Shown here: piece by piece, positions 23,005-31,713 of the stretch
Layout: each line of letters begins with the position of its first letter
Numbering within the stretch: the stretch's first letter is position 1
NCBI GenBank assembly: GCA_964557955.1
Contig: CAZLCS010000024.1
Location: 1 to 64,000 of the forward strand
Reading direction: 5' to 3'
DNA length: 64,000 bases
Origin: JALOOX01 sp964557955
GTDB lineage: Bacteria; Desulfobacterota; Syntrophobacteria; Syntrophobacterales; Syntrophobacteraceae
Position numbers and translations under genes: made by a program
Notes under the pieces: model-generated
Databases searched by the model: none
Seen by the model: the letters and a program-made list of their open reading frames with translations, nothing else
What the model was told of the DNA's origin: nothing

Positions 23005-23037
23005 ATTTCATGATAATGTGTTTGATCATTGAAATGT
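23005..23037. promoter_or_regulatory. Imperfect inverted repeat upstream of mutase operon
   Basis: CATTTCATGAT and ATCATTGAAATG are inverted with one unpaired base and about 10 bp between them. It lies about 30 bp before the promoter-like TTGACG box (23067) and could be an activator or repressor site. Confidence 0.4.
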
Positions 23038-23066
23038 ACCCTGTTGGTTGCAGCAGATCGATGTGG

Positions 23067-23097
23067 TTGACGTTTCCGAGCTGAATTTGCTTATGAT
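23067..23097 (+). promoter_or_regulatory. Possible sigma70 promoter of the mutase operon
   Basis: TTGACG (23067-23072) and TATGAT (23092-23097) are separated by 19 bp, longer than optimal. It is about 50 bp upstream of the mutase start, and GAGGAG precedes the ATG. Confidence 0.4.
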
Positions 23098-23148
23098 GCC
23101 GCCTGTTACGGAGTGCAGGAACCTTTGAAACGCTGAGGAGTATGCCCT

Positions 23149-24849
23149 ATGGGACAGAAAATGCTGTCGGAATCGGCTGTGGAAAGGATCGAGACGGAAT
23201 ACAAGGAGTGGCTGGCCGAGTACCAGAAGGCTCTCCAGAAGGTGCCCGAGCGACTGGCGCGCTTCTCAACCGTTTCAGATATGGAGATCAAGCCGCTTTA
23301 CACCCCTGCGGATATCAGGAACAAGGACTATCTGGAGGATATCGGCCTCCCCGGTTTCTATCCTTTCACCCGCGGCGTCCAGAGCACGATGTACCGGGCT
23401 CGCCTCTGGACCATGCGCATGTTTGCAGGGCTCGGGAGCGCCGACGACACCAACAAGCGATTCCACTATCTCATCGAGCATGGCGAAACGGGCCTCTCCA
23501 CCGCCTTCGACTTTCCGACGCTCATGGGCTACGACACCGACTCACCCTTGGCCCGTGGCGAGTGCGGCAAATGCGGCGTGGCCATCGACACCATGGAGGA
23601 CATGCAGCGACTGTTTGCCAATATCAACCTCGAGCAGGTCACCACCTCCATGACCATCAACCCTCCGGCCTCCATCATCTGGGCCATGTACATCGCCAAC
23701 GCTGAGAACGAGGGCTACCAGAGGAAGAAGCTCGGGGGAACCATTCAGAACGACTGCCTCAAGGAATTCATTGCACAGAAGACCTTGATGCTGCCTCCGG
23801 ACCCAAGCCTGCGACTGGTGGTGGACACCATCGAATTCGGAACCCGTGAGGTGCCGCGCTGGAACACGGTGAGCATCAGCGGGTATCACATCCGGGAAGC
23901 AGGAGCCACGGCGGTTCAGGAGCTTGCTTTCACCATTTATGACGGCATCACCTACGTGGAAGAATCCATGAAGCGGGGCCTTAATGTCGACGATTTCGCC
24001 GGCCGGCTCTCCTTCTTCTGGAACTCGCACATCGACTTCTTCGAAGAGATCGCCAAGATGCGCGCCTCCCGCCGCATCTGGGCCCGCCTCATGAAAGAGC
24101 GCTTCAAGGCCAAGAATCCGCGCTCCATGCTGCTCCGGTTCCATACGCAGACAGCGGGCTGCTCTCTCACCGCCCAGGAGCCTTACAACAACGTCATCCG
24201 GACCACCACTGAGGCGCTGGCAGCCATCCTGGGAGGCACCCAATCGCTCCATACCAACTCCCTGGATGAAGTCTACATGATCCCCAGTGAAGAGGCCGTC
24301 CTCATTGCCCTGCGCACCCAGCAGGTCCTGGCGGAGGAGACCGGCGTCTGCAACGTCATCGACCCGCTGGCCGGATCTTATTTCGTGGAGGCGCTCACCG
24401 ACCGCATGGAGGAGGAAGCCAACGCGTACATTAAGAAACTGGATGAGCTGGGCGGTATGGTTGCAGCCATCGAGCGGGACTACCCGCAGATGGAGATCGC
24501 CGATGCGGCCTACCATTATCAGCAGCAGGTCGAGAAGGGCGAGAAGGTGATCATCGGCGTCAACAAGTATCCGTCTGAGCGCCCCGAGCTCGAATTCATC
24601 CTCAAGATTGATGAAGAGACGGAGCGGCGCCAGATCGAGCGCACCAACGCCTACAAGGCCAAACGCGACAAGGCCGCCTTCCGGAAAGCCATGGACGAGC
24701 TGCGAAGACGCTGCGAAGGTCCCCCATCCTGGGAGAACAACGTGATGCCTGCACTCATCGACGCGGTTCGGGCCGGAGCCACCGAGCAGGAATGCTGCGA
24801 CCTCTACCGCGAGGTATTCGGCACTTATACAGACCCCGGGACCTTCTAG
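23149..24849 (+). CDS. icmA: Coenzyme-B12 acyl-CoA mutase large subunit, isobutyryl-CoA mutase type
   Basis: A 566-residue TIM-barrel mutase without a fused B12 domain, the length of IcmA. Aligned to Propionibacterium methylmalonyl-CoA mutase, conserved residues are R85, T88, R90, S117, Q200, Y246 and H247 (R82, T85, R87, S114, Q197, Y243, H244 there). The two residues that contact the substrate carboxylate differ: F92 replaces Y89 and Q210 replaces R207 (segments TMRMFAG and FIAQKT). This Phe/Gln pair is that of isobutyryl-CoA mutase; A119 argues against 2-hydroxyisobutyryl-CoA mutase. Predicted reaction: isobutyryl-CoA to n-butyryl-CoA. Pivalyl-CoA mutase remains possible. Followed by the small subunit and MeaB genes. 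Automatic annotation as methylmalonyl-CoA mutase would be misleading. Confidence 0.88.
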   Translation: MGQKMLSESAVERIETEYKEWLAEYQKALQKVPERLARFSTVSDMEIKPLYTPADIRNKDYLEDIGLPGFYPFTRGVQSTMYRARLWTMRMFAGLGSADDTNKRFHYLIEHGETGLSTAFDFPTLMGYDTDSPLARGECGKCGVAIDTMEDMQRLFANINLEQVTTSMTINPPASIIWAMYIANAENEGYQRKKLGGTIQNDCLKEFIAQKTLMLPPDPSLRLVVDTIEFGTREVPRWNTVSISGYHIREAGATAVQELAFTIYDGITYVEESMKRGLNVDDFAGRLSFFWNSHIDFFEEIAKMRASRRIWARLMKERFKAKNPRSMLLRFHTQTAGCSLTAQEPYNNVIRTTTEALAAILGGTQSLHTNSLDEVYMIPSEEAVLIALRTQQVLAEETGVCNVIDPLAGSYFVEALTDRMEEEANAYIKKLDELGGMVAAIERDYPQMEIADAAYHYQQQVEKGEKVIIGVNKYPSERPELEFILKIDEETERRQIERTNAYKAKRDKAAFRKAMDELRRRCEGPPSWENNVMPALIDAVRAGATEQECCDLYREVFGTYTDPGTF

Positions 24850-25000
24850 TACGACAACGAGATTTCGAATCTCCCTCTCCCCCTGGCGGGGGAAAGGGAG
24901 GGGCGAGGGGTGTTCCAGAGCCGATCTTCCCTCACCCTAACCCTCTCCCTGGGGGAGAGGGAACAAGTGCAGGCCAGCGTACTGACAGAAAGTCTCTTAA
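24850..25000. repeat. Hairpin-rich dispersed repeat between mutase subunit genes
   Basis: Contains CCCTCTCCCCCTGGCGGGGG and, further on, CCCTCACCCTAACCCTCTCC with GGGGGAGAGGG. This is a common bacterial extragenic repeat type. It separates the two subunit genes by 167 bp; no gene or promoter is evident in it. Confidence 0.7.
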
Positions 25001-25016
25001 AGGAGGTTGTATTTCC

Positions 25017-25436
25017 ATGAGTCAAGATCGGAAGCTTCGCATATTGGTGGCCAAGCCCGGGCTGGATGGTCATGATCGCGGTGCGCGAGTCATCGCCAGG
25101 GCTTTTCGGGATGCGGGATTCGAGGTGGTCTACACCGGCTGTCACCAGACCCCCGAGCAGATCGTCAGCACGGCCATCCAGGAAGACGTGGATCTCATCG
25201 GGCTGAGTATCCTCTCCGGGGCGCACACCTATTCCTTTCCACGGGTCTTGGAGCTTCTCAAGGAGCACCGGGCCGAGGATATCCAGGTCATCGGCGGCGG
25301 GATCTTCCCGCTGGAAGACATCCCCAAGCTCAAGGCGGATGGGATCAAGGAGATCTTCGAGCCAGGAGCCAAGCTCCAGGATATCATCGACTGGGTCAGG
25401 ACCAATATCACTCCCCGCACCGGAATGGCTGCATAG
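25017..25436 (+). CDS. icmB: B12-binding small subunit of acyl-CoA mutase
   Basis: A 139-residue Rossmann domain that holds adenosylcobalamin base-off with a histidine ligand. The DxHxxG motif is D17-G-H19-D-R-G22; SILSGAHTYSF and GGGIFPLEDI follow as the lower-ligand and tail-pocket loops. ATG 25017 is preferred because a near-perfect AAGGAGGT lies nine bases upstream; the longer open frame reads through the repeat. Length matches IcmB and split archaeal mutases. It pairs with the upstream large subunit to form the predicted alpha2beta2 enzyme. Confidence 0.92.
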   Translation: MSQDRKLRILVAKPGLDGHDRGARVIARAFRDAGFEVVYTGCHQTPEQIVSTAIQEDVDLIGLSILSGAHTYSFPRVLELLKEHRAEDIQVIGGGIFPLEDIPKLKADGIKEIFEPGAKLQDIIDWVRTNITPRTGMAA

Positions 25437-25447
25437 GAGGGGAGCTC

Positions 25448-26416
25448 ATGAGCGTTGTGGAACAGATCCTTAAAGGCGATGTGCGCGCCACTGCTCGTCT
25501 CCTGCGCGATATCGACGACCAGATGCCCCACACACATGAAATCCTGCGCGAACTTTATCCTCACACGGGAAAAGCCCATGTCATCGGCTTTACTGGCTCG
25601 CCCGGCGTCGGCAAGAGCTCTCTCGTGGACCAACTGGCTCTCCGCTGCCGCAAGGACGACCTGACCGTCGGCATCCTCGCCGTGGACCCCACGAGCCCAT
25701 TCAGCGGGGGGGCTATTCTTGGTGACCGCATCCGTATGCAGCGCCATTTCCTCGACTCGGGGGTTTTCATTCGAAGTCTGGCAACCCGTGGCCATTTCGG
25801 CGGCCTCACCCGTTCCACCAACGATATGATCAATGTCCTGGACGCCATGGGCAAGGACTTGGTCCTGGTTGAAACGGTGGGGGTCGGCCAGGATGAAGTG
25901 GAAATTGCCAACAGTGCTCACACGACCGTTCTGGTCACCATTCCGGGAATGGGCGACGACGTGCAGGCCATCAAGGCCGGCATCATGGAAATCGGCTGCA
26001 TCTTCGTCGTGAACAAGGCGGACCGGGAGGGCTCCCGAAAGACAGTCCGGGAGCTCATGAACCTCGTGGAGCTGGGTATGCGCCGGCGCGATACCGATGG
26101 ATGGGAGCCCCTCATCATCGAAACCGAGGCCATCAAGGGCCGGGGCATCGAAGAGCTTTACCAGGCAATCAGGAAACACCGCGAGTATCTGGCCGCCAAC
26201 GACCGAGGCCAGATGGATGATGTTCTTCAGAAGCGCGCCCGCAGCCAGCTGATCGAAGCTCTCAAGGATGAAGCCCTGCGCACCCTGCTTCGCCGACTCG
26301 AGTCGCGGGGGGTCTCGCTCGACAGCCTGATCGAGCAGATCAAGTCCCGCCAGAAAGACCCTTATACCCTCGTCCAGGACGTCCTGGCCAAGGAACTCCG
26401 GGACTTCACCTGCTGA
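25448..26416 (+). CDS. meaB: MeaB/ArgK-type G3E GTPase, mutase chaperone
   Basis: A 322-residue P-loop GTPase that protects B12 mutases and gates cofactor loading and exchange. Walker A is G50-S-P-G-V-G-K-S, the switch region includes VDPTSPFSGGAILGDRIRM, the DxxG-like strand is VETVGVGQDEVEI and the guanine-specificity motif is NKAD. It starts 11 bp after the small-subunit stop with GGAGGGGAG upstream. The fixed order large subunit, small subunit, chaperone supports the mutase reading. Confidence 0.95.
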   Translation: MSVVEQILKGDVRATARLLRDIDDQMPHTHEILRELYPHTGKAHVIGFTGSPGVGKSSLVDQLALRCRKDDLTVGILAVDPTSPFSGGAILGDRIRMQRHFLDSGVFIRSLATRGHFGGLTRSTNDMINVLDAMGKDLVLVETVGVGQDEVEIANSAHTTVLVTIPGMGDDVQAIKAGIMEIGCIFVVNKADREGSRKTVRELMNLVELGMRRRDTDGWEPLIIETEAIKGRGIEELYQAIRKHREYLAANDRGQMDDVLQKRARSQLIEALKDEALRTLLRRLESRGVSLDSLIEQIKSRQKDPYTLVQDVLAKELRDFTC

Positions 26417-26677
26417 CATTTCCTGCTGCCAAACCCTATGGTCCGCGGCCTCGAGCTGCGGGCCTCAACCCATCCTGGAACACCTCGACACAAATGACTG
26501 ACCCCATTGAGCGTCATTCTCATACGCTCCTGGCCGGAATCCGTGCTGAATGCCGACTCATGGACCCTCCTCGAAGGTGCATGTGCGGGGGTGACCCGTT
26601 AGGGGCTTTCACAGGAAACCATGGGAGGATGGCCCGCGGGGGATGTTGGCGTCACCAGGTTCTTCCGTGATGCCTTG

Positions 26678-27727
26678 CTAGGGGAGCCGACACCTCAAGA
26701 ACTCATATGCTTCGGTTATCTTGATGAAATCCTCGTGATCCCCTCCGCTGTCCGGATGGGCCGTTTTCGCGATCCTGCGATAGTGCCTGGCCAGATCTTC
26801 CTGGCTCATGGATTGAAGATCAGCTCTAGCTATCCCCAAGATCCTCAGAGCTTCATCCTGATGGAGCGATCTTCCAGCCATGGCAGCACGCGCATAGGCC
26901 TGCCGCCTGTTGATGAATTCCCTGTAGTAGGATGGATCCAGACGTGGTGATCCGAAATCGCTATCGAAATACAAGACCACGTACTTCTGGAGATAACGGT
27001 GCAACGAATCCGTCCGGTGCTCGGAGACGCCCTTGAAAAACCTTCTGTCGCCGTTGAGCTGGCAGATTTCATCCAGGAAGCATGCATCCAGCTTCTCAGG
27101 ATCCAGACCTATGGGATGGTGCTTCAGGAGATGCCCCTGAAAGTAGCTCTGTAGATTGAAAGCTGAGTACAGGTAAGTCTTCACCTCATGAGGCCTCAGA
27201 TGGGACTCCATTCCCTCGATCACATGTTCGACTTCGTCTCGGCTGCGATGCAACAAAACCTTCAGGAATTTCCAGGGACGCTCATCGAGCCCCCCGCTGT
27301 CGACGCGGCCGAACCTCAGAAAATGAAGCCGGCGTTTATCGAAGCCATGAAGCTGCAGGTGCTGCTCCGACAACTCGGCATCCGACACGGAAGCCTGGCG
27401 GGCACGCCTTCCCGCTGACTGCCGATGGGAAAACATTTCGACCACACGGCGGATGTCGTGGCGCAGAAAGGGAAGGAATACCCGCTCGAGCTCTTCAGCC
27501 TCGTATTCGACCCCCTTTTGTACAAGGAGGTCTTCAAGTTCTGTGCTGAAGTAATATCCCTTTCCACCGGGATAGATGATGAATCGTGTGGGATCATCCC
27601 CCAAATCCATCAGATCCCTGGAAACCCAGGCCCCGTTTTCGAGGATGGATTCCTTCAAAACATAACGAACTCCGCCGGGTTGACTTATACGTCGAAGATA
27701 CAAGGCACCAGCTCCTTTAAAAAACAC
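26678..27727 (-). CDS. Protein with C-terminal J domain
   Basis: A 349-residue protein. Only the last ~70 residues are recognised: a J domain with the HPD tripeptide in AKTAHPDSGGDHEDFIKITE, which stimulates the ATPase of an Hsp70 partner. The first ~270 residues, rich in Arg, Tyr and His, match no domain I know. J domains are more often N-terminal; the C-terminal position suggests that the N-terminal part brings a specific client to DnaK. It stands alone between the mutase operon and the porin gene. Confidence 0.8.
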   Translation of the reverse strand: MFFKGAGALYLRRISQPGGVRYVLKESILENGAWVSRDLMDLGDDPTRFIIYPGGKGYYFSTELEDLLVQKGVEYEAEELERVFLPFLRHDIRRVVEMFSHRQSAGRRARQASVSDAELSEQHLQLHGFDKRRLHFLRFGRVDSGGLDERPWKFLKVLLHRSRDEVEHVIEGMESHLRPHEVKTYLYSAFNLQSYFQGHLLKHHPIGLDPEKLDACFLDEICQLNGDRRFFKGVSEHRTDSLHRYLQKYVVLYFDSDFGSPRLDPSYYREFINRRQAYARAAMAGRSLHQDEALRILGIARADLQSMSQEDLARHYRRIAKTAHPDSGGDHEDFIKITEAYEFLRCRLP

Positions 27728-27784
27728 ACGAACTATTCTAACCCGGCATCGGCATCCAGAAACGGGGATGCGTCAGGAACAAGG

Positions 27785-27815
27785 AAAAAAAAACCCGGGG
27801 GAGAGCTCCCCCGGG
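27785..27815 (-). terminator. Rho-independent terminator of the porin gene
   Basis: Perfect 9-bp stem CCCGGGGGA (27794-27802) with TCCCCCGGG (27807-27815) and a 4-nt loop. On the minus strand it is followed by a T-tract (A-run 27785-27793 on plus), 57 bp after the porin stop. Confidence 0.9.
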
Positions 27816-27871
27816 CCAGACATCTTCAGCAGGGATCCCGGCTTGAAGCCGGATTCCTTGTCATACAGAGA

Positions 27872-29485
27872 CTAGAAGGACCACTGCAGCCGTGCACCCA
27901 GCTCAATGGCATCATCATCGTCGTCCTGGATGCTGTAGGCATCGCCGGCGATCATGTAGGCAGCGACGAGATCCAGCATCAGGCCGTCGACCACTTTCTG
28001 GCTGATGTAGAAGTTGAACTCGTGACCGATTTCATCATTGAAATCAAGGTCCCCAGCCAGGAATTGATTGTTGAAGTACCCATTGATTCTCTGGTTCTGA
28101 GTGAGACCAGCCACGTTCGGTCCCTTGAAGCCTGACACAACATCAGTAGCCGTTCCGAAGTACCAGTAGCCGAAGCTCAGCTTCGTGCTCGGAAGCACCT
28201 GCCAGGCAGCCCCAACATTGACGGTCCACAGGTTTGTCGGGAATCCGTAGCCTCTCCACTGGAAATCTTCGTGAATGGGCGCCTGGTTATCAAGGATGCC
28301 GCCACCGATGATTTCCGAGAAGTACTTGGAGGTCGCCAAAGGATAGGTAAAGGTGTTAACGTCGAAATTCACCCTGTGTGAGCGCAGCTTGAACACATCC
28401 TGAATGTCTTCGGGACCGGTGGTGTAGAAGCCGCCCAGGTTGAAGGTAAACGGTCCGCAGTAGTAAGCGCCGCCCACGTCGACCATCCAGCCCGTGTAAT
28501 CAGACTTGACTGTCTCGGGCAGTCCCCCGGCCGTGTTGAAACGCTTGAAATACACGTTACCGAGGTTCTTTACGAAGTTCAGGTAGGCGCTCCAGACGTC
28601 ATCCTTCCACTTCACCTGGAACCCAAGATCGAACAGGTTGTTCTGGCCTGCCTTGACGAACTGAGCATCGCCGAACGGGCCTATGTCAAAGGGAGCCTGA
28701 AGAGACCTCTGAAAGTAGTTCCTCGGCAGAGTGTTCGCGAAGTTGCCATTGAACGACGGGGTGTACTTCGGTGCAGGACCGCTGAACGGCGTGACCAGTG
28801 TACCAGGATCGGCGCTCACCGCCGTGTCATGGCCACCCTGGTAGAAGAACGAAAAGTTCGCGCTGAAGGGTCCGCAGACATAATCGACATGCAGCATGGC
28901 GTCGTCGATATTCTCGGAGGTGTCGAACACGTCGTTGTTCTGGCCCGAAATGTAGGCGATGCCAATCTTCGTCGCCTCGAACTTCGTGTTCAGATAAGCC
29001 CCGGAGAAGTCATCATCGACGATCCACGAATCCACCAGCAGGAAAGGCTGGGTACCGATCTTGGCGTTCAGGGGCATCAAGCCGTTGGGGATGTTGAAGT
29101 CGAAATAGACATTCTTGACTTCCACCGCAACGGCGTCCGCACCTACACGACCCAGGTTCAACTTGTCATTGGCTGAAGAGTTGTTGCCCCATGTAGCGTC
29201 GCCCACTTCGAACTTGGTCACCAGCTTCAGATTCTCACTGGCAGTGAAAGTGAAGTAGAGGCGAAGACGCTCGTCGAAACGGCTCAGGTCGTCGTCCGAA
29301 TTCAGAGCGGCATTGAGCGCAGCAGCGGCTGCTCCACCCTGGGCGAACGGCTGAGTGAAATTGCTCTGAGAAAGGTACCTGACGCGGAACTGACCGCCGT
29401 AGCTGAACTCGACCTTTGCCATGGCCGGAGCTGCAACGGCAATCGCCGCCACCAACGCAACGAAAACCACGAGAAACTTTTTCAT
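27872..29485 (-). CDS. Outer-membrane porin, beta-barrel
   Basis: About 537 residues with a clear signal peptide (MKKFLVVFVALVAAIAVAAP, cleavage after AMA) and a mature chain rich in aromatic-alternating beta strands such as VEFSYGGQFRVRYL. The C terminus ends in WSF, the terminal aromatic recognised by BAM. No cysteines needed for a binding site are evident. ATG 29485 has GAGGAGGAAAGAG upstream, chosen over codons ten bases earlier. A strong promoterless 480-bp gap precedes it and a strong terminator follows. Abundant porin of a type common in deltaproteobacteria; solute specificity unknown. Confidence 0.9.
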   Translation of the reverse strand: MKKFLVVFVALVAAIAVAAPAMAKVEFSYGGQFRVRYLSQSNFTQPFAQGGAAAAALNAALNSDDDLSRFDERLRLYFTFTASENLKLVTKFEVGDATWGNNSSANDKLNLGRVGADAVAVEVKNVYFDFNIPNGLMPLNAKIGTQPFLLVDSWIVDDDFSGAYLNTKFEATKIGIAYISGQNNDVFDTSENIDDAMLHVDYVCGPFSANFSFFYQGGHDTAVSADPGTLVTPFSGPAPKYTPSFNGNFANTLPRNYFQRSLQAPFDIGPFGDAQFVKAGQNNLFDLGFQVKWKDDVWSAYLNFVKNLGNVYFKRFNTAGGLPETVKSDYTGWMVDVGGAYYCGPFTFNLGGFYTTGPEDIQDVFKLRSHRVNFDVNTFTYPLATSKYFSEIIGGGILDNQAPIHEDFQWRGYGFPTNLWTVNVGAAWQVLPSTKLSFGYWYFGTATDVVSGFKGPNVAGLTQNQRINGYFNNQFLAGDLDFNDEIGHEFNFYISQKVVDGLMLDLVAAYMIAGDAYSIQDDDDDAIELGARLQWSF

Positions 29486-29964
29486 CTCTTTCCTCCTCAA
29501 CAGCTAACCAACACCCTCTTTCCAAAAACGCCAATTGCCCCGATGACTTCCATCACCTTCAGCCATCACCCCCTTTCGCCTTCGTCCAATCGGTTAATAA
29601 AATGCCCCTTTACCTCATGCATGCCGTCTACAGCAGAAAGAACGGTAGTGTCAACAAAAAAGTGTGAGAAATCACCCACCCGTTTCCTGTTATGTATCGG
29701 TAGTCCACCCCATTCGATAAAGGATGAAAAGGGGGGCCTCTATTCAGAGAAGCAGCATTGCGGTCAGTCCCGGGCAGGGCTCATGATGAACTGAGCTTGC
29801 AGGGGCCGGTCCGGCCCAGCCTTTATTTTAGCGTTTCCAAAGTCATCAGAATTCGCTATGTTGTTCCAGGTAAATGATTAACAGGGCAGGGGAATCTCAC
29901 CGGGTCACCTTGCCTCAACCAGGGTGTCGAACCCTTGACGTGAGCATAAAGGAGTCGTTCCATT
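29486..29964. other. Divergent intergenic region, porin / TolB-like gene
   Basis: No gene in 479 bp. A perfect GGGCCGGTCCGGCCC palindrome lies near 29802-29816. Promoters for both genes must lie here but no strong -35/-10 pair stood out. Confidence 0.55.
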
Positions 29965-31713
29965 ATGAGAGCTCTGAAGCTATTCACCACTGCTTGCATC
30001 GTGCAGGCTTTGTTTTTTGCCTGGTCAACTCCCCGCGCCCTGTCGGCGCCCCCCAATACGGTCAAGAGGGTTGCCGTGCTTCCGTTCAACATGCACACAC
30101 CGAGCCAGCTTTCGTACCTTCAGGACGGCATTCGGGACATGCTGGCTTCAAGGCTCGCTCGCCAGGGCCAGGTACAAGTCTTTGACAAGAGCGTCATCAA
30201 CCAGGCCACATCGGGCATCAAGTCGGATATCTCCATGAATGAGGCCCTGCGCGTCGGAAAGAACCTCAACGCCGACTATGTCCTCTTCGGCAGTGTGACC
30301 TCTCTTGGTCAAGCCGTCAGCATCGACGCCAAGATGGCGCCTGTAACAGGTGACAAGGAACCCGTCAGCCTGTTTGCTCAAACCAAAACCCTCGATGAAG
30401 TGATTCCCAAAATCAACCTCTTCGCCCAGGAGATCAACCAGAAGATCTTCGGGAGAGCGCCGGAGCAGGCACTGGCCTCGTCCCAGGAGGAAGGCTCCAC
30501 CACACGAAACCCCGAACTGCTGCTCCCCAATGCCATGATGAGCAGCGATCGTATTTCCTATCTCAACCCGAATTTCCTCGAGATCACCCCTGACGAGTCT
30601 CTCCGACAGCCCGGACTCTGGAGAAGCCAGACGTTCAATGGCGGCATGGTGGGAATGGATGTCGGTGACGTCGACGGAGACAAGAAGAACGAAGTCGTGG
30701 CGATCACCTACGACACGGTGATGGTTTATCGTCGCGAAGCCAATGGGCTTCGCCTTCTGGCCACCCACAAGGGCAGTATCATGGACAACTTCCTGTGGGT
30801 GACGGTGGTGGATACCAACCGGGACGGCGTCGGCGAGATCTATGTCACCAACCTTCGTAAGAAGAATACCAGCCGCCCCCAGATGGCCAACAGCATCAAG
30901 GGAGACATCGGCTACACCGAGGGGCTCGCCTCCTTTGGCATGACACTGGTCAACAACAAGCTTCAACCGACCAGCAACAACGTGCCTTTTTTTCTCAACG
31001 GAGTGGAGTTCCCCGGGCGGGGTAAAGTCCTCCTGGGCCAGAAGAGGGGCGTCCTGAACTCAGGCCCGTTCGACTCGGAAATCCTCGAAATGCAGATGAT
31101 CGGAAACACACTCTCTACGAGTGTTCCAGTGAATCTGCCGTCGAGATGCAACGTGTTCAACTTTGCCAAGGCCGATATCAACAACGACCGCAGTGACGAA
31201 ACGATCCTCGTAGACCACCAGAATTCCCTGGTCGTCCTGAGTGCCTCCGGGGAACAGATCTGGAAGAGCGATAAAATCTTCTCAGCGACGACCAACTCTT
31301 TCGAAGGCAAAGTCGAAGATCGCAGATACAATCTGGTCGAGTTATATGCCATCCCGTCTCCCATCTTGGTTACAGACCTCAACAAAGACGGGATTCCCGA
31401 AATCGTGCTGAATCGCAACACGGACACAACAGGCCGTTTCATGCCCAATAGCATGCAGTACTACGACCGCGGTGAGATCGTCTCGCTTTCCTGGGACAAC
31501 ATGGGCCTGGTCGAAAACTGGAAGACTCGTGAAATCAACGGAATGGTCACCAGCATTCGGGTTGCCGACCTCAGCAATGACGGCACCCCGGAACTGGTGG
31601 CCAGCCTCGTTCTGGCCAAGGACTTTCTCAAACTGTGGGAATCCAAAAGCACGATCTTCAGCTATGACCTGAACGTCTCCCAGGCTCCTCGGACAGCTGC
31701 CAGGAAGCCTTAG
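29965..31713 (+). CDS. Periplasmic TolB/FlgO-like and FG-GAP repeat protein
   Basis: A 582-residue exported protein. The signal peptide (ALKLFTTACIVQALFFAW) is followed by a ~150-residue domain with VAVLPFNMHTPSQLSYLQDG and DYVLFGSVTSLGQAVSIDAK, resembling TolB-N/FlgO-type domains. The remainder carries FG-GAP/VCBS calcium-loop repeats: DVGDVDGDKKNEVVAI, VDTNRDGVGEIYVTN, ADINNDRSDETILVD, VTDLNKDGIPEIVLN and VADLSNDGTPELVA, which predict a beta-propeller. The stop codon lies inside the terminal repeat of a dispersed element. Probably envelope-associated; partner unknown. Confidence 0.85.
   Translation: MRALKLFTTACIVQALFFAWSTPRALSAPPNTVKRVAVLPFNMHTPSQLSYLQDGIRDMLASRLARQGQVQVFDKSVINQATSGIKSDISMNEALRVGKNLNADYVLFGSVTSLGQAVSIDAKMAPVTGDKEPVSLFAQTKTLDEVIPKINLFAQEINQKIFGRAPEQALASSQEEGSTTRNPELLLPNAMMSSDRISYLNPNFLEITPDESLRQPGLWRSQTFNGGMVGMDVGDVDGDKKNEVVAITYDTVMVYRREANGLRLLATHKGSIMDNFLWVTVVDTNRDGVGEIYVTNLRKKNTSRPQMANSIKGDIGYTEGLASFGMTLVNNKLQPTSNNVPFFLNGVEFPGRGKVLLGQKRGVLNSGPFDSEILEMQMIGNTLSTSVPVNLPSRCNVFNFAKADINNDRSDETILVDHQNSLVVLSASGEQIWKSDKIFSATTNSFEGKVEDRRYNLVELYAIPSPILVTDLNKDGIPEIVLNRNTDTTGRFMPNSMQYYDRGEIVSLSWDNMGLVENWKTREINGMVTSIRVADLSNDGTPELVASLVLAKDFLKLWESKSTIFSYDLNVSQAPRTAARKP

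Larger units (their letters stand above)
22070..23148. other. 1.08-kb divergent intergenic region
   Basis: No gene is supported between the divergent symporter and mutase operons. It holds copy B of the dispersed element (22347-22500), inverted repeats at 22893-22920 and 23005-23037, and a possible sigma70 promoter at 23067-23097. The short open frames here have no family resemblance or good start sites. Confidence 0.65.

Noticed and set aside
23149..24849. Methylmalonyl-CoA mutase as product name
   Set aside because: R207 and Y89 equivalents are Gln and Phe, unlike enzymes acting on a carboxylated substrate.
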